A DNA stretch of 64,000 nt from Dentipellis sp. KUC8613. Lineage: Eukaryota; Basidiomycota; Agaricomycetes; Russulales; Hericiaceae. The DNA lies in contig NSJX01000036.1 in NCBI GenBank assembly GCA_002286715.1, positions 226,199 to 290,198 on the forward strand. Reading direction: 5' to 3'. Under the pieces are notes generated by a model. It searched no databases and was not told the origin of the DNA. It saw only the letters and a list, made by a program, of their open reading frames with translations. The translations under genes were made by a program, and so were the position numbers. Numbering within the stretch: the stretch's first letter is position 1; every line of letters begins with the position of its first letter. Shown here one piece after another: positions 43,776 through 55,045 of this stretch.

Positions 43776-45007
43776 GCACCCCACGCGACCTCTCCGCTAT
43801 CCTCCCATCCGCCTCTCATCTCTGTTATGGTTATGTTCCTGCATCCGCATTCTGCATCTGGCCCGGTCATCATGGTAGAAGTTTCGTTCCTGCGTGTATC
43901 ACTTCCTTTCTTCCATCCACTTCAGTACTATATATCTCTGCATCGTATACTCTCCTGTCCTGCATTGGCGTTGACTATGAAACTCTGAACGGTCGGCTTG
44001 AGTTGTCTACTACTATCACCACTACATCTTGTCGCGATGTTCCTCGTACCCTCTAGTACTACGATTTGTACCACTCTGTATGTTGTTGCATGTGGAATGA
44101 AAACGCCGTCCTCAATCTTTCGAACGGAACGCGAAGGTGGTCCGCTGTATACTGCGTGTCGCCAGCGAGCGGCTCCTCGCGTGGTCACTGCATCATAAAA
44201 CGATCACCGCCGACGAAGATTTTTGTCAGGGCTTTGGTCCACGGCCCGAAGATAGATGTAGAGGGGGGTCATGATGCAACGTTCAGGATACAAGTAGCCG
44301 ATGCATGATGATGATCTCCGAATTATATGCAGAGCATCGAAATTGAAACCTGCACTATGGCATGCCACTGCCATGGGCGCTAACAGGACCTTGGTTTCAA
44401 CAGCCCAATCCGCTGCAGTGCGACAGACGTGCGTTCAGTCGTAGTGTAGGCCTGGACTCTGGACCCTGTGCTGAATGCCTCGGGCTTGTCATTATAACGC
44501 GCGCTTTCGAGATGCTATCTGCCTATAACTCGACCTCAATGCGCTGGGGTACTATGGCGCCTGAGGTATAGCCTAACAGAAACACATATCCACGTGAATG
44601 GTGAAACACTTACTTATGCATGCGTCGTGCTCGTGAGTCTGAGTCTCCGACTCGGATGAGCCTAGTAGGTCAGGTAAGCAGCAAGAGAAAAGCTGCAATT
44701 CGAGATATAATAGCCTCCGCGGAAATCGACCCTGGCAACGGTCATATATTCTCGACCTCTACCCTAGATGGATCGCGATGTGAGTCGCGACCGGCCTTTG
44801 ATGCTGCATATCATATAGTTGCGCATGCAAGAAAGCCCCGTCGCTGGTTGACCAAGGCATCAGGGTGATCATCCTTTCCAAATAGGAAACACCGTACGCA
44901 CCTGGAACCCTGCCGAGTCAGTTTCCATGAGGAGTGACGTCTTCTCCCCGCCTATTAAAAGAGCATCAGCAAAGATCTTTCATACAAGACGAAGGCATTG
45001 ATGTGCT
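43776..45007. other. Intergenic region between RNR1 and SSP7
   Basis: 3' flanks of two convergent genes, 1.2 kb; no supported gene. Confidence 0.5.
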
Positions 45008-46152
45008 TCACCTCAAGATGACGGTCCTCCGGAAAGCGGACACCGTTCCTAGCGCACCAGCTACCGGTCCAGTACTAAATGGCGGAGAGTTGAGCCGTGA
45101 AGCGGTCTATGTAGTGAACAGCGAGGAAACGGACCTTGGATGTGCAGCGTCTCCGCTGCTCGCGCTGTCACCGTTCAGTACACTCTTCACGCCCTCAAGT
45201 AAGGCAGAAGCGTTGAAGCTGTCAACGACTATCAGCAGTGATCAAACGAACATGCACTCGAAAGCGTCACTTACTCCCTATCGACCCACGGCAATGTCGG
45301 TGACGGGACTTTCTACAGGACAAAGGAGACCACGTACCTATGAGTATTCGACCTGCGGAAAGCAGAGGTTGATGAGAGCGAATCGACTGTTTTGGGGCCG
45401 TGTAGGAGCGAGTCGATGCGCGCGCTGTCAATGCCGGTTGAAATCAGAGACCCGGTGGTACGCAACGACCAGTGAAATACAGACCTAGGGTGCGCTGGGT
45501 CGGCGCTGCTTGTACCAGTCACGTTGTTGGTGCCAGTGACGCTTCCGCCGCCATTCAGCTCGTCTTCGGCCCCTCCTAAGACAGAAGAGTTGAAGCTGTT
45601 GACGCAGTTAGGTGTGCTGGAACGATCAGGAATTCGGGACGCGACTCACTCCCTGAAACAGCGTCAACAACAGAGTTGTGCACAAGACGGAGACGTCCAC
45701 GTACCTTGGAATGTCAGGTATACTTGAAGCGATACCAGAGGGAAAGATCTCCGGTCCTGGCCCAGTGACCAGAGGTCCAGGTTCCGGAAATAGCGGGTGG
45801 ACGAGCGAGCTATCCGGAAGACCTGTCATGAAGCCAACACGCGGGCATAAGTAGCAAGACGAACCTGGAGAATACGGGCTCGGCGGTGCTGGTCGCGTTG
45901 CTCGAGACGGTCGTGTTGATATTGCTGCTATTCGATCCGACATCGAAGGCTTGGATTAAACTGGACGCCCTGAGACGGCTTTTTGAGTCAACGACAGTAT
46001 AGCGGGCTCTCTAACACAGCAACGTACCCTATTACCACTTCTCCCCCTCCAGGGACATCAAGACTTCCGTTAGTAATTCCACGAGGGGCGATAGGGCGAG
46101 CAGATATGAAGGCACTCCAGACGAAGAGGAGGATGTATGTATATGCAAGCAT
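45008..46152 (-). CDS. Secreted protein SSP7 with internal duplication and two 3-nt micro-exons
   Basis: Exons 46152-46028, 45960-45865, 45809-45705, 45652-45650, 45595-45485, 45424-45353, 45277-45275, 45218-45135 and 45074-45008; 221 residues, every junction in phase 2. Signal peptide MLAYTYILLFVWSAFISA, then RPIAPRG. An early exon has LIQAFDVGSNSSN, comparable with the AKSFDV block of SSP8. The module F-N-(S/A)-S-(V/A)-L...AHPR plus an exon ending SAFRR occurs twice (exons 5-6 and 8-9). The last exon ends SAFRRTVILR. Ser/Thr/Asn/Gly-rich, several N-glycosylation sequons, no cysteine. Two introns of 109 and 134 nt each contain a GGA flanked by perfect splice signals; skipping both would give 219 residues in the same frame. 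Confidence 0.65.
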
Positions 46153-47150
46153 TCCGGAAGCTGCAGAAAGGTGTAAATTCGAAGGAAAGATGCAAGGCAG
46201 ATAAGAGGCAAGGAGCGGCTTTCGAGGTGACCAGCACCACGGATTGAGCGAAAGAAAGAGAAGGATTCGCTAGAGAAACCGAGAGTGGGGCCACCTCCTT
46301 ATACCTGCTGAGCCGAAGGCCGAGAAGACAGCGCCAGCTCGTATACAAATTAGAAAAGGAGACCAGGCGAAACCCAGCGAATTGAATATGAAGAAGCACT
46401 GGCAACCCAAGCGAAAGGAACAATCGTGCCGTACCGAGATCACCAGAAGCCTTCAGTAGCTTCTAGTTGCAGAGGAGCGATGATCTGCATCAAGCTCGAA
46501 CTGAATCGTGTTCGTCCCGTGGAGTACAGCACAAGAAAGATGGCGTTCGGTGTCCAAGCCGTATAGTGATGTTGGATCCAACAGGATGATCATCTGGCTA
46601 TCATGCTCCTAGCGTCGCCGAAAGCACATATCTGCGGGCATGTCGGGTTTGCTAAGCAAGACGGGTAGTTTCAAAGGCTGAGGGTGACGACCACTGGCAG
46701 GACACTACAACATGGCGGCATCATCGGGACCCATGGCTCGTATCCCGAGATCCATGAGACCTACGTCACACGAACGGGCTTGTTAATCCCGTTGATACCT
46801 GCGAATTGTACTTCTCGCATGAGTAGTCAAATATGCAAGCTGAAACTCGAGTGGACTTACGGTATGAGGAAGAGGTTGGGTCCATCGGATAGGAGCGTGA
46901 AGTAGAAACCTACCCCGGAGCTTCAGAATGTCATGTTCACCGCCAGCTGACATGGGTACGCGCGTCCCGCTCGCCACTCGGCGAGTCGACTCCCAGTTCA
47001 TGCCCCAATGATAACGTTAAAGAATAATAAATTAAGCGAGTCATCAAGCCTACGGGAACCATCAAGGCTTCCAACGAGTCCTATGGGTACAACGACGTGA
47101 CTAGAGTACAACAGACATGCGGAGCAAATAAAAGCACAACCAGGGGGTCC
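46153..47150. other. Upstream region of SSP7 and 3' flank of the membrane protein
   Basis: No supported gene; a minus-strand TATAAGG lies at 46297-46303, about 145 nt before the SSP7 ATG. Confidence 0.45.
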
Positions 47151-48808
47151 TCAGATCCATTTCTCCGGTGGGGGCGGAGGTCCCTGAATGTCCGCACGCG
47201 ACATGGACTCGGCGTCAGGCGTCGCGAGGCTGACGTCGCTGAGCTGCGTCCAGCGGTTCTCGCCTTTGAGCGCCGATATGGAATTGACGGAGTGCTGGCC
47301 CATGGAGCTGCTGCGCGAGAACTGAGACGCGTTGGTTGCACCCACAACAGGCTGCGACTCGATGCCCTTGCCGAGACCGACTCGTACAATAATGAGCGTC
47401 GGAGCAATACCCTGATATCAACAAGATCAGAGAATATAGCACGAGGAAGCAACGGGAGGTACGAACCATAAGCTGTTGCATAGCGAAGCCTGGGATGCCC
47501 TGTGGTCGAGATATCAGCACACAGGGAGTCATAACACTCTCCAAAGATACGACATACGTGATAGTTGGGAGCGGTGAAGAATGTGATCAGGAAGACCACG
47601 ATAGAAATCGACCACATTGCTCCGGATTCAATGCTGGCGAGGTGATGAGTTATCATGTAGGAACGAACGGGGATGAAACATACATCATCGTGACAGCAGA
47701 CCGATACCTCATGCCTGCACTCACCCCAAGCGTCTTCTCCAGCTTCTTAGCCATCCACAAGATACGTGAGACTGTCATGAACAAATTTCTACTCAGAAAC
47801 AATTAGGTTTGAAGGCGAACGTATGTCTTACTGATAAGAGCACTCGCTAAAAGGTTGGTTGCGAGAGACAACGGCATCGTTGCGATCGAAAATGCCTGGT
47901 CAAGATCGCTAATCTGAATATAGCGTGGAGGAGGGACTCGTTCTGACAACGGAATCTCGCGACGGAGATTGTAGATGATGATGTCACAACCAGCTTGACC
48001 AAGTGTGCATGCTAGAATCGAGAGTGAGCCGAGATACATCACGCGGAGGGATCCGGGCGTACTGACCGGTGTTGGCAAGCAAAAGCACAAGTGGTGGAAT
48101 AACAATCCATTTCTTTTCCTTCCAGAGGACGTAGCATCGGAAAATCTGGGGCGATGTGAGCGGTCCTATCATCGAATATTCAAAATCTATTTCGCACGCA
48201 CCAGCAACCCATCAGCGATTATTCTTCAAAATGTCCCTGTCAATATCGGGTTCGAAGAGATGATGAACTGCCACATACTGAGCGAGTCCGAAGACGAAAT
48301 CGAGAATGATGTTGAAGAAGTCCTGGATGATGGTCTCGTCGAGACGCGTCTGCGTCTGGGGGAGGGTGCACGAGACGCAAAGGCTTCCGATGCATTGGGA
48401 GTTGGCGACGAATTCCGGGGTAAGGAGGAATTGTGTGAGGTTAAGGAGCATGAGGGCAGAGCACAAAATGAACATGGCGATAGAGGTCGTCAAATAAAAG
48501 CGGTTGTTAGGTTGCTTGTCCCTGAGAATGTAGATTGATCCAGCAAAAAGGGCGACATATAAACCTGCAGATACCAGTCAAGTCAACGACCATGCGATCG
48601 CAAGATTTGCTCATTACGCACCAAAAAGAAGCGTCTGGGTCTGCGGCACAATCCAGCATGTAAGGATCCAATCCGAGATGCCAATAAACAAAATTTCTCA
48701 CCCAGAGACCAGCTACCTGGCCCTTTATTGGGAAATGATTCAGATGAGCGGGGCCCACATGAGACGACAGACGACAGTACTCACCATGTAAAATTCCTGA
48801 CCACACAT
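47151..48808 (-). CDS. Seven-helix membrane protein (basidiomycete DUF6533/6534-like)
   Basis: Eleven exons on the minus strand: 48808-48785, 48722-48702, 48640-48622, 48564-48279, 48223-48202, 48145-48067, 48011-47832, 47771-47708, 47633-47558, 47499-47467 and 47411-47151; 354 residues. Hydrophobic segments: LLFGLYVALFAGSIYIL, FYLTTSIAMFILCSALMLL, one around GLAQIIADGLLI, WIVIPPLVLLLANT, MPLSLATNLLASALI, MWSISIVVFLITFFTA and the segment around IAPTLIIVRVGLG. The short RCYVLW motif after the third helix is typical of a very large basidiomycete family of unknown function. The C-terminal tail is Ser-rich and cytosolic (RSSSMGQHS; GPPPPPEKW). The family name is from memory of the pattern; no ligand or role is known. 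Confidence 0.75.
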
Positions 48809-50085
48809 ACCGGAAGCGTTACAGGAGAGTTAATCGCAACAAGCCAGCTTGAAGGTGGAAGATCCGAAGGAGAACCGTCGGCCTTCAGATTGGGCGGTGC
48901 GCGCCTTTATAGCACCTCCATTCCCGGACCGCCAACGGCGCCATGATGGCAGGGGCCGAGCTAGATTCTTTGTGCTCGATGGATTTATCGAGATCATAAC
49001 CCGGCTTTTCTCGGCTGATCGCGTTGCTAGCGGCAAGGAAATTCACGCATCAAAAGGTACGAATCCTTAGGCGCCTCTCGGACACGGACTTCCTCTCGCC
49101 TTTCTGCAGATCACCGGACGGAATTGCCTCCGTCGTCGCCAGTGGTCCTCCAGGACAGAGATACCAGCACAGTCGACTTTGTATCGGCTGTGGGATGCTC
49201 ATGGTCAGAACGCACGATCGCTCGAACGGCTCATCAGATAATGGGTGTCCTATTTTAACTCCTCCACGCAGCTGATGATTGTAGCGAGCGCTGTGTTGAT
49301 GCTCCTCACAGCTCCTTATTCACCGAATTCAGCATGCAGGTCGTGGTAACCGGGGCATGTAACTGCACATCCGACCCCCGGGAATGAATGAATTAAATCG
49401 CTGACAGCCCCGCAGGCCGCCACAGATGTGCCCTGGACCGGAGAACTGACAGATGAGCAGGAGCTGAGAGGCGTAGCCCCCGTCACATCATTGACCTCGG
49501 TATAGACAGAAGATCCTTGCTCATAACGCAGGACTGATACCCAGATTCGGTCCACACTGAAAACACCCCCGGGAAGGACGTCCTTCAAACAGCACGCGCC
49601 CGTGCGATCGACAAGCACAGGTAGATGATACCCATGGAGGACAGCCCAGGACAGCCAGAATGATCTAGGCACGACGCTGCAAGCTAGACCATTCGCGCAG
49701 CTATGCCGTATTTATGTGCTGGGTGCGATGAGTCGCTCGGGAGGATCGAGGCGTGGATCGAATGGTGCGTCTTCCAACTGTCTGTCTGCAACAGCGGCGA
49801 TGTGCAGCCGCATTCACCGCGCTAGCAGATTGTTGATCACATCTGATGTTCGAGTATCCCATGGGGAACAAGCAATGCACACACGCCGCGAGCCGCAAAA
49901 ATCGTAGCATTCAACACATATCCTACAGACCAAACGATAACAATATATAGACATGTCCGTGATAAATATGCTGTTAAACGCAAACACGATCGTCGCAGGT
50001 TGTGATCCCAGGCAAGAGCTGACACGATGAAACCGGGCGTCAGGGAATACATAGACGACAAGCGAAACGCATTGGTCATACCGGT
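48809..50085. other. Intergenic region between membrane protein and SSP8
   Basis: No supported gene in about 1.3 kb. A 118-codon minus-strand frame at 49316-49672 lacks an ATG and was rejected. Confidence 0.5.
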
Positions 50086-50554
50086 CTACCGACGGAATCC
50101 GACGAACTCGGCGAGATGGTCACCCGCGTTCTTGAGCCTCTGGAGACCGAGAGGCTCGGTGCTGTTGTCGCTCGACGGATCGTCGATGGCATCGGTCACC
50201 CTGCGACTAGATTAGTCCGAGAACTAGTAGGCTGCGAGTCACACTCACGGGATCAGGGGGCCTGCGGTCGAGGGATCAAAAGCTCCGTCACGGCCGAACT
50301 TCGCAGACCTGCGGACGCCCGTACTATATTGAAGAGGTTCGTCAGGCAAGTGCGGGAGGTATGAACGCAGAGACGTACACGTCGAATGACTTCGCTCCGG
50401 TCAACTCAGCCTCAGGAGTCAGAGCCGTGGCGTCCACGGTTGTGTTCGGGACGACCGATCCGTACGAGATGACCGAGGGTTCCGTGAGGGTAACGGGAGC
50501 CGCGGAGACTCCGAGGGCGAGGCTGAAAACAAGTGCGATGACGTTGAAGTACAT
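50086..50554 (-). CDS. Small secreted protein SSP8 (TGAKSF, KFGRD and VGFRR motifs)
   Basis: Exons 50554-50379, 50323-50249 and 50200-50086, 121 residues. Signal peptide MYFNVIALVFSLALGVSA, then APVTLTEP. The first exon ends ELTGAKSFD at a phase-2 GTACGT donor. Exon 2 reads TGVRRSAKFGRDGAFDP. The last exon has a Ser/Asp-rich part, then GLQRLKNAGDHL and ends exactly in VGFRR. SSP9 ends in a closely matching way (GLERLKHAGVHL, IGFRR), which supports the splice model. No cysteine; two basic pairs could be kexin sites. Function unknown. Confidence 0.78.
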
Positions 50555-50747
50555 GTTTACGAATGATAACAAAGGACAGTCCAAAGAGAGTTGGTCGGAT
50601 GGGCGGAGTCGGTGCAAATGAAAGTGGAAGTGAGCTTGAACTGGGCAACCAGTACCTGGGCTAATGCAAAGCGCTAGCGCTGAGCGAATGAGTTGAAAGT
50701 GAACGAGAAGAAACACGGCTGGAGAGGGCGGCCATCGCGCTTGCGAG

Positions 50748-50754
50748 CTATATA
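50748..50754 (-). promoter_or_regulatory. TATA-like box of SSP8
   Basis: TATATAG on the minus strand, about 195 nt before the SSP8 ATG. Confidence 0.4.
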
Positions 50755-51895
50755 ACCATCTGCTTGCCCAGGATTTGATTGATCTACTCGCTCATCAGAC
50801 GTGGCCTAGATTCTCCGAAGGAGGGCGCTACGGCGAAAGGCTGTGGACTACCGCCCATCCTAAATGACTTTACCTCCGCATTCGGAACGAAGCTACGGCC
50901 AGGGGCAAAGATGGCAGCAGCAATCCTCACTGGATCGCGCCGATGTGTTGCCCACAATCCCATGAGGAAGATGAAGATTCTGGCAATGCTCCCACACGGG
51001 TTCCGTGGACGCTGTGCAGGGTCTGTTGTGTCAGCTCACATCAGCATGCTGAGTCCATGATTGCTCCAGAAAATATTCTCTCGGGCGGGCGCGGGACGAA
51101 ACCACCATGGAGCTAGCACAGATACATAGTGCATCGGCTGCGCAATCGTGCTTAGTGTAAATGGAGCAAATCATGACATACCGACAGAGATGCGGACAAG
51201 GACCTGCATGTGGTGTGAAAGGAACAGGGCGCTGACGTCGACTGTCGCCACATAGAGCAGCCGCTCAGGGTGGGAACGTTGGGTTGAGCCTCCTGGCGAT
51301 CCTTGTGATCACAGCGGAGATTTCAACGTAGGAGCGGCCTCCACCAAATGGTGTTTCGTACGCTCATTGTCATGTGAGACATGTCTGTGACAGAGATGAT
51401 CGCCGTCTGCTGGCCATAACACTTCGCCTGCAGTGACGCGACCACTACAGCGCGAACTTCCAGGGCGATCGCTCATAGTGGGTTCGATGCCGTGCTGTCT
51501 GTCAAAGTAAGTTTAGCTCCCGAGACTACCATACAAGACTGACATACTGGGAACAACACGACCGGCGGGTGTGGGACGATCTGCATGCTGACGGATCCTA
51601 TTGAATATCAGAAGCACCTTGACGCTGTATCAATTAAGATGCTTATGCAGTGGTGATGATGTCAATGAATTTGCAAGGTCGTTATGATGCCCAAAAGTCA
51701 TAGATAGCATTAAATAAAGTCCGTGCGAACAGTAGCATCGAAGTGTCCGTAGTTCAGCAATACAGATAGCAACCGCATTCGAGAGTGGGGAAATACATCT
51801 AGAAAGAGAACAAAGGATCGCAACGTGAGCAGGTGTATCACTCGACGGGCATAATCTATACTCACCTTGAGTTCAGAAGGAAAACACGCACACGT
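50755..51895. other. Intergenic region between SSP8 and SSP9
   Basis: No supported gene. Confidence 0.5.
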
Positions 51896-52495
51896 TCAGC
51901 GGCGGAAACCGATGAACGATCCCAAATGCACACCGGCGTGCTTGAGACGCTCGAGTCCACTGGGTAGTTGTGAAGCCTCCGGTTCCTCCGGGTCGGTGAA
52001 GTCCGTGGTCGAGTTAGACACACTAGAATGATAGGTAGAGCGTTAGTGGACGCACATTAAGAACGAAATTGTAACTTACTCGACGATGTCAAAGGAGCCA
52101 CCGGTGAAACTGCTACTAGGAGTGGGAGTAGCGGCGGTAGCGGACTCCTCTAAGTCTTCGAACCGCCGGAACTTACCAACGTAAGTCCTATCATACAACT
52201 GTCAGCACGAGGTCAAGTTTCGCAAAGGTTTCAAGGATATCATACCGGCTCGACGTCCGCTTGGCAAGCTGGCTTCCTCTCGTCGAATCGTCGCGCTTGA
52301 AGCCGACCCTGAAACAAATTCGTGAGTCGACGAGACTGAAGTAAAGAAGTGGAAAACGTACACGTAAGTCGCAACAGGCACCTCGCTCGTGGAGGCATTT
52401 GCGACGGCCGTTGTGCCCAAGCTCTCGGTGTAAACAGGTGCCGCAGAAACTCCAAGGGCGAGCCCCAGGACAAGAACGATGTTGCTGAAGTGCAT
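51896..52495 (-). CDS. Small secreted protein SSP9 (IGFRR tail)
   Basis: Exons 52495-52362, 52308-52246, 52187-52080 and 52022-51896, 143 residues, all junctions in phase 2. Signal peptide MHFSNIVLVLGLALGVSA, then APVYTESL. The donor GTGTACGT after exon 1 is the same as in SSP8. Exon 2 begins VVGFKRDDS. Exon 3 carries VGKFRRFEDLEE and, near its end, SFTGGSFDIV, a variant of the TGAKSF block. The final exon contains GLERLKHAGVHL and ends IGFRR. Cysteine-free, Thr/Ser/Pro-rich centre. Secreted; function unknown. Confidence 0.78.
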
Positions 52496-54560
52496 ATTGA
52501 AGGTCGTGAAAACGGATTAAGAGGCTACGAGTTTGGACTTTGCCAGAAAGACGGATGCAAGCGAACGAATGACTTTGTGGGCGTAAAAAAAACTTGCTGG
52601 CAACCTGTACCAAGAACACAGTAAAGCGCTAGCGCTGAGAAGCAAGTGGGGGATCCAAAGAAAGTCGTTCAGGCTGGGCCTGAATATATACTTTGGCCAC
52701 AGCTTGTACGATATTCCAAGCTATCGATCGTCGCCCTGCCCAGAGCGATCCTCAGACGTCCGCGCAGAGGGCGCCGCGGCGCCCTGCTCCCCGAGATGAT
52801 CTGGATTGATGTAGACGCGGTACTAGTCCCTTGTCCATCAAAATGCCAGCGCCGATCATTGCAGTCCCTGCCATGGCACATTTCGAATCCATGATCTGCC
52901 TTGCAGGCCGTCCGACGTACTTATTATAACTAGGGAATGGCAGCCTTTCCATGAGAGCGTATACGCGTGGCACGTACGAGATGGCTCGGTGGAGATGGTG
53001 GGAGTCCATCGTCATGTCTGTATGGTCGTCATTGGACCGTCAAACTCGTATAATGACTTGCTGTGACCATTACGGAGAGTCGCGGGGACACAGCAATCAC
53101 GACCGGACGTTAGTTTGAGGGAAAGTAAGTACAGCCCCGTCCGTTGACGAGGCTCGGGCAGTTCCGGACAACTTGGCCGTCTGCTTCTTCCGTCGGTCTT
53201 ATGCTATCAAGAATGCTGTGTAGAATCGTACTCAGAACCATTCGAAAGACTCGATGCTAATCTGACGTACCTCCGACGAGAGCACCGACACCTTGCCAGA
53301 CTGTCCAGCCATTTGAAAGAGATCCTTTGGGCCGCTGGAGACCTACGAGCTAATGTGCAGTGCGACGAAGAGAGCTTGTCTGAAACTCGCAATGCTCAGC
53401 AAGATGGGTCAATGTAGCCAAGGTGGTTACAATCATTCTGCTGAATCGCTGACCAGGAGATATCATGTACAAGCCATTCCGCCGAGCCTTGGCTCTCCTT
53501 GTACAATTCATCAGCTTTCGGACGGCTGATAAAGAACTCCATGTACGTACCGTTACCTTCCTTGGCACCAAGCACTGGGCTCTTGACTTGACTGCTTGCG
53601 AATCCGCCTTTCCTGTCATACCTCTTTGCGCAGATCACGTGTGGCCAACTGCATGGACGGTTCTGTGGATCTTATACCGTGCACCATTACTCCGGATGCT
53701 GGATACGGCGGGAATCCATACCGCGCGCATGTATCGCCAGTACGGCCACCCTTCAAGCGCAGCCGCCGCGGGGAGTCGTACCATCATCGGCAAAGCAAGT
53801 CGGCGACCTACTCCGTCCATGTTTAGCTGCTCTAGCATGAGGACAGCGTCTCCGAAGACATTTCGAGATTTAGATTAACAATGTAGGAGATTGAGACGTG
53901 GCAGACTGCCTGGAAATTGTAAACGGGGATGTAGAACAGTTTCGCGACGTGTCGTGCCGAGAGCGCGTATGGTAGGGTCGCGGGGTTCGGGTACTACCAA
54001 GACTTTCAATATCATGGAAGTTAAGACCAACGCTCTGCTTACGAAGGCGAGTCAGCAGGTCGATCCGATCCGGGTCGCTGACAAGGGAGGCTCACCGTAA
54101 TCGTACCTTTCGATGGGGCTGCAGGTCTAGCTGTGTCCTCCATTCCATTATTGAAGTCGCAAAGAATGATTGTTTCGTATGGAAGCCAAGGCGCCCCAGT
54201 TGCTTGTTAAGGTACGGATGAAAAGCGCCATCGAATAAGACATATAACTTGATTCCGTCGTTTTCAGGTCTGGGAACGCACAAACAGCGTTGATAGGGTG
54301 ATCCTGAGACTCAGCTGGCCGGAAACCCTACGCGAAATTGCGAAGCTCCCAAATCGTGGTAGGGTGAAATCATGTCAAGCAGCACACGCCGAGCGGCAAG
54401 GCCACAGCATGACACACGAAACTTAAGGGCCGAAAACGCAAATGACACTGTCATTACGCTGTGTACCACTACAACTCATACATCTTTCAAAACCTCAACC
54501 TGCACTCTAAGATCAGACATCGAAGCGATTGAAGGAGGAGAGCAGCAGATACCTGTTGGA
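52496..54560. other. Intergenic region between SSP9 and SSP10
   Basis: About 2 kb. A TATA-like TATATATTC on the minus strand (52683-52691) fits the SSP9 promoter. A minus-strand frame at 53396-53638 (with GNGTYMEFFISRPKADELY) reads like protein but has no start or partner exon that I can support. Confidence 0.4.
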
Positions 54561-55045
54561 TTAGCGCCGGAAACCAATAATTTCTAACGAATCTCCAACC
54601 CCTCCACCCAGGGTCTCGTGGGGTAATGTGGAGTTCGAGTCCGGTGGACTGCAATTGAGGGTCAAAATCAGTCCGGGAACACGCACCCGTAGAAGCATGG
54701 ACTGACCTGAGAAGGGAGGGCTCTTCGCTGTCGTCGTCGACCTCAGTCTCATCGTCTCGTCTCTGCTGCGAACCGCTTCCCGCAACATCACGGAAGCCAA
54801 AGCTGAGGATGATTCGTCAAGGCCTGTCGGGGGGTCCGCCACAACGCGCAGGCATTGAGCCGCACTTACATGCTGAACGACTTCGAGCCCTTGAAACGTG
54901 CGATCTCGTCAGGGTCTATGGTGTCGTTGCCCGCGAAGGTGATGTTGGAAGACGGGATGTCGGGGGACGAGATGTTGGCGATTGGGGCCGCAAAGGCGTG
55001 CAGGGACAAGAGCCCAAAAGCGATAGCAAGGAGGTTGAAGTGCAT
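54561..55045 (-). CDS. Small secreted protein SSP10 (SKSF, GFRD and IGFRR motifs)
   Basis: Exons 55045-54870, 54802-54707 and 54648-54561, 119 residues. Signal peptide MHFNLLAIAFGLLSLHAFA, then APIANISSP. The first exon ends FKGSKSFS at a phase-2 donor and has exactly the same length (176 nt) as exon 1 of SSP8. Exon 2 starts FGFRDVAGSG, matching the FRD block of SSP5, followed by a strongly acidic stretch. The last exon ends LEIIGFRR. This copy therefore links the FRD and GFRR subtypes in one protein. No cysteine, function unknown. Confidence 0.78.

Noticed and set aside
49316..49672. 118-codon minus-strand frame with several cysteines
   Set aside because: It begins at GTG and has no ATG; the cysteines do not follow the hydrophobin or any other known pattern, and no splice partners were found.
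53465..53878. 137-codon plus-strand frame
   Set aside because: No family resemblance, no consistent codon pattern, and it overlaps an equally weak minus-strand frame.
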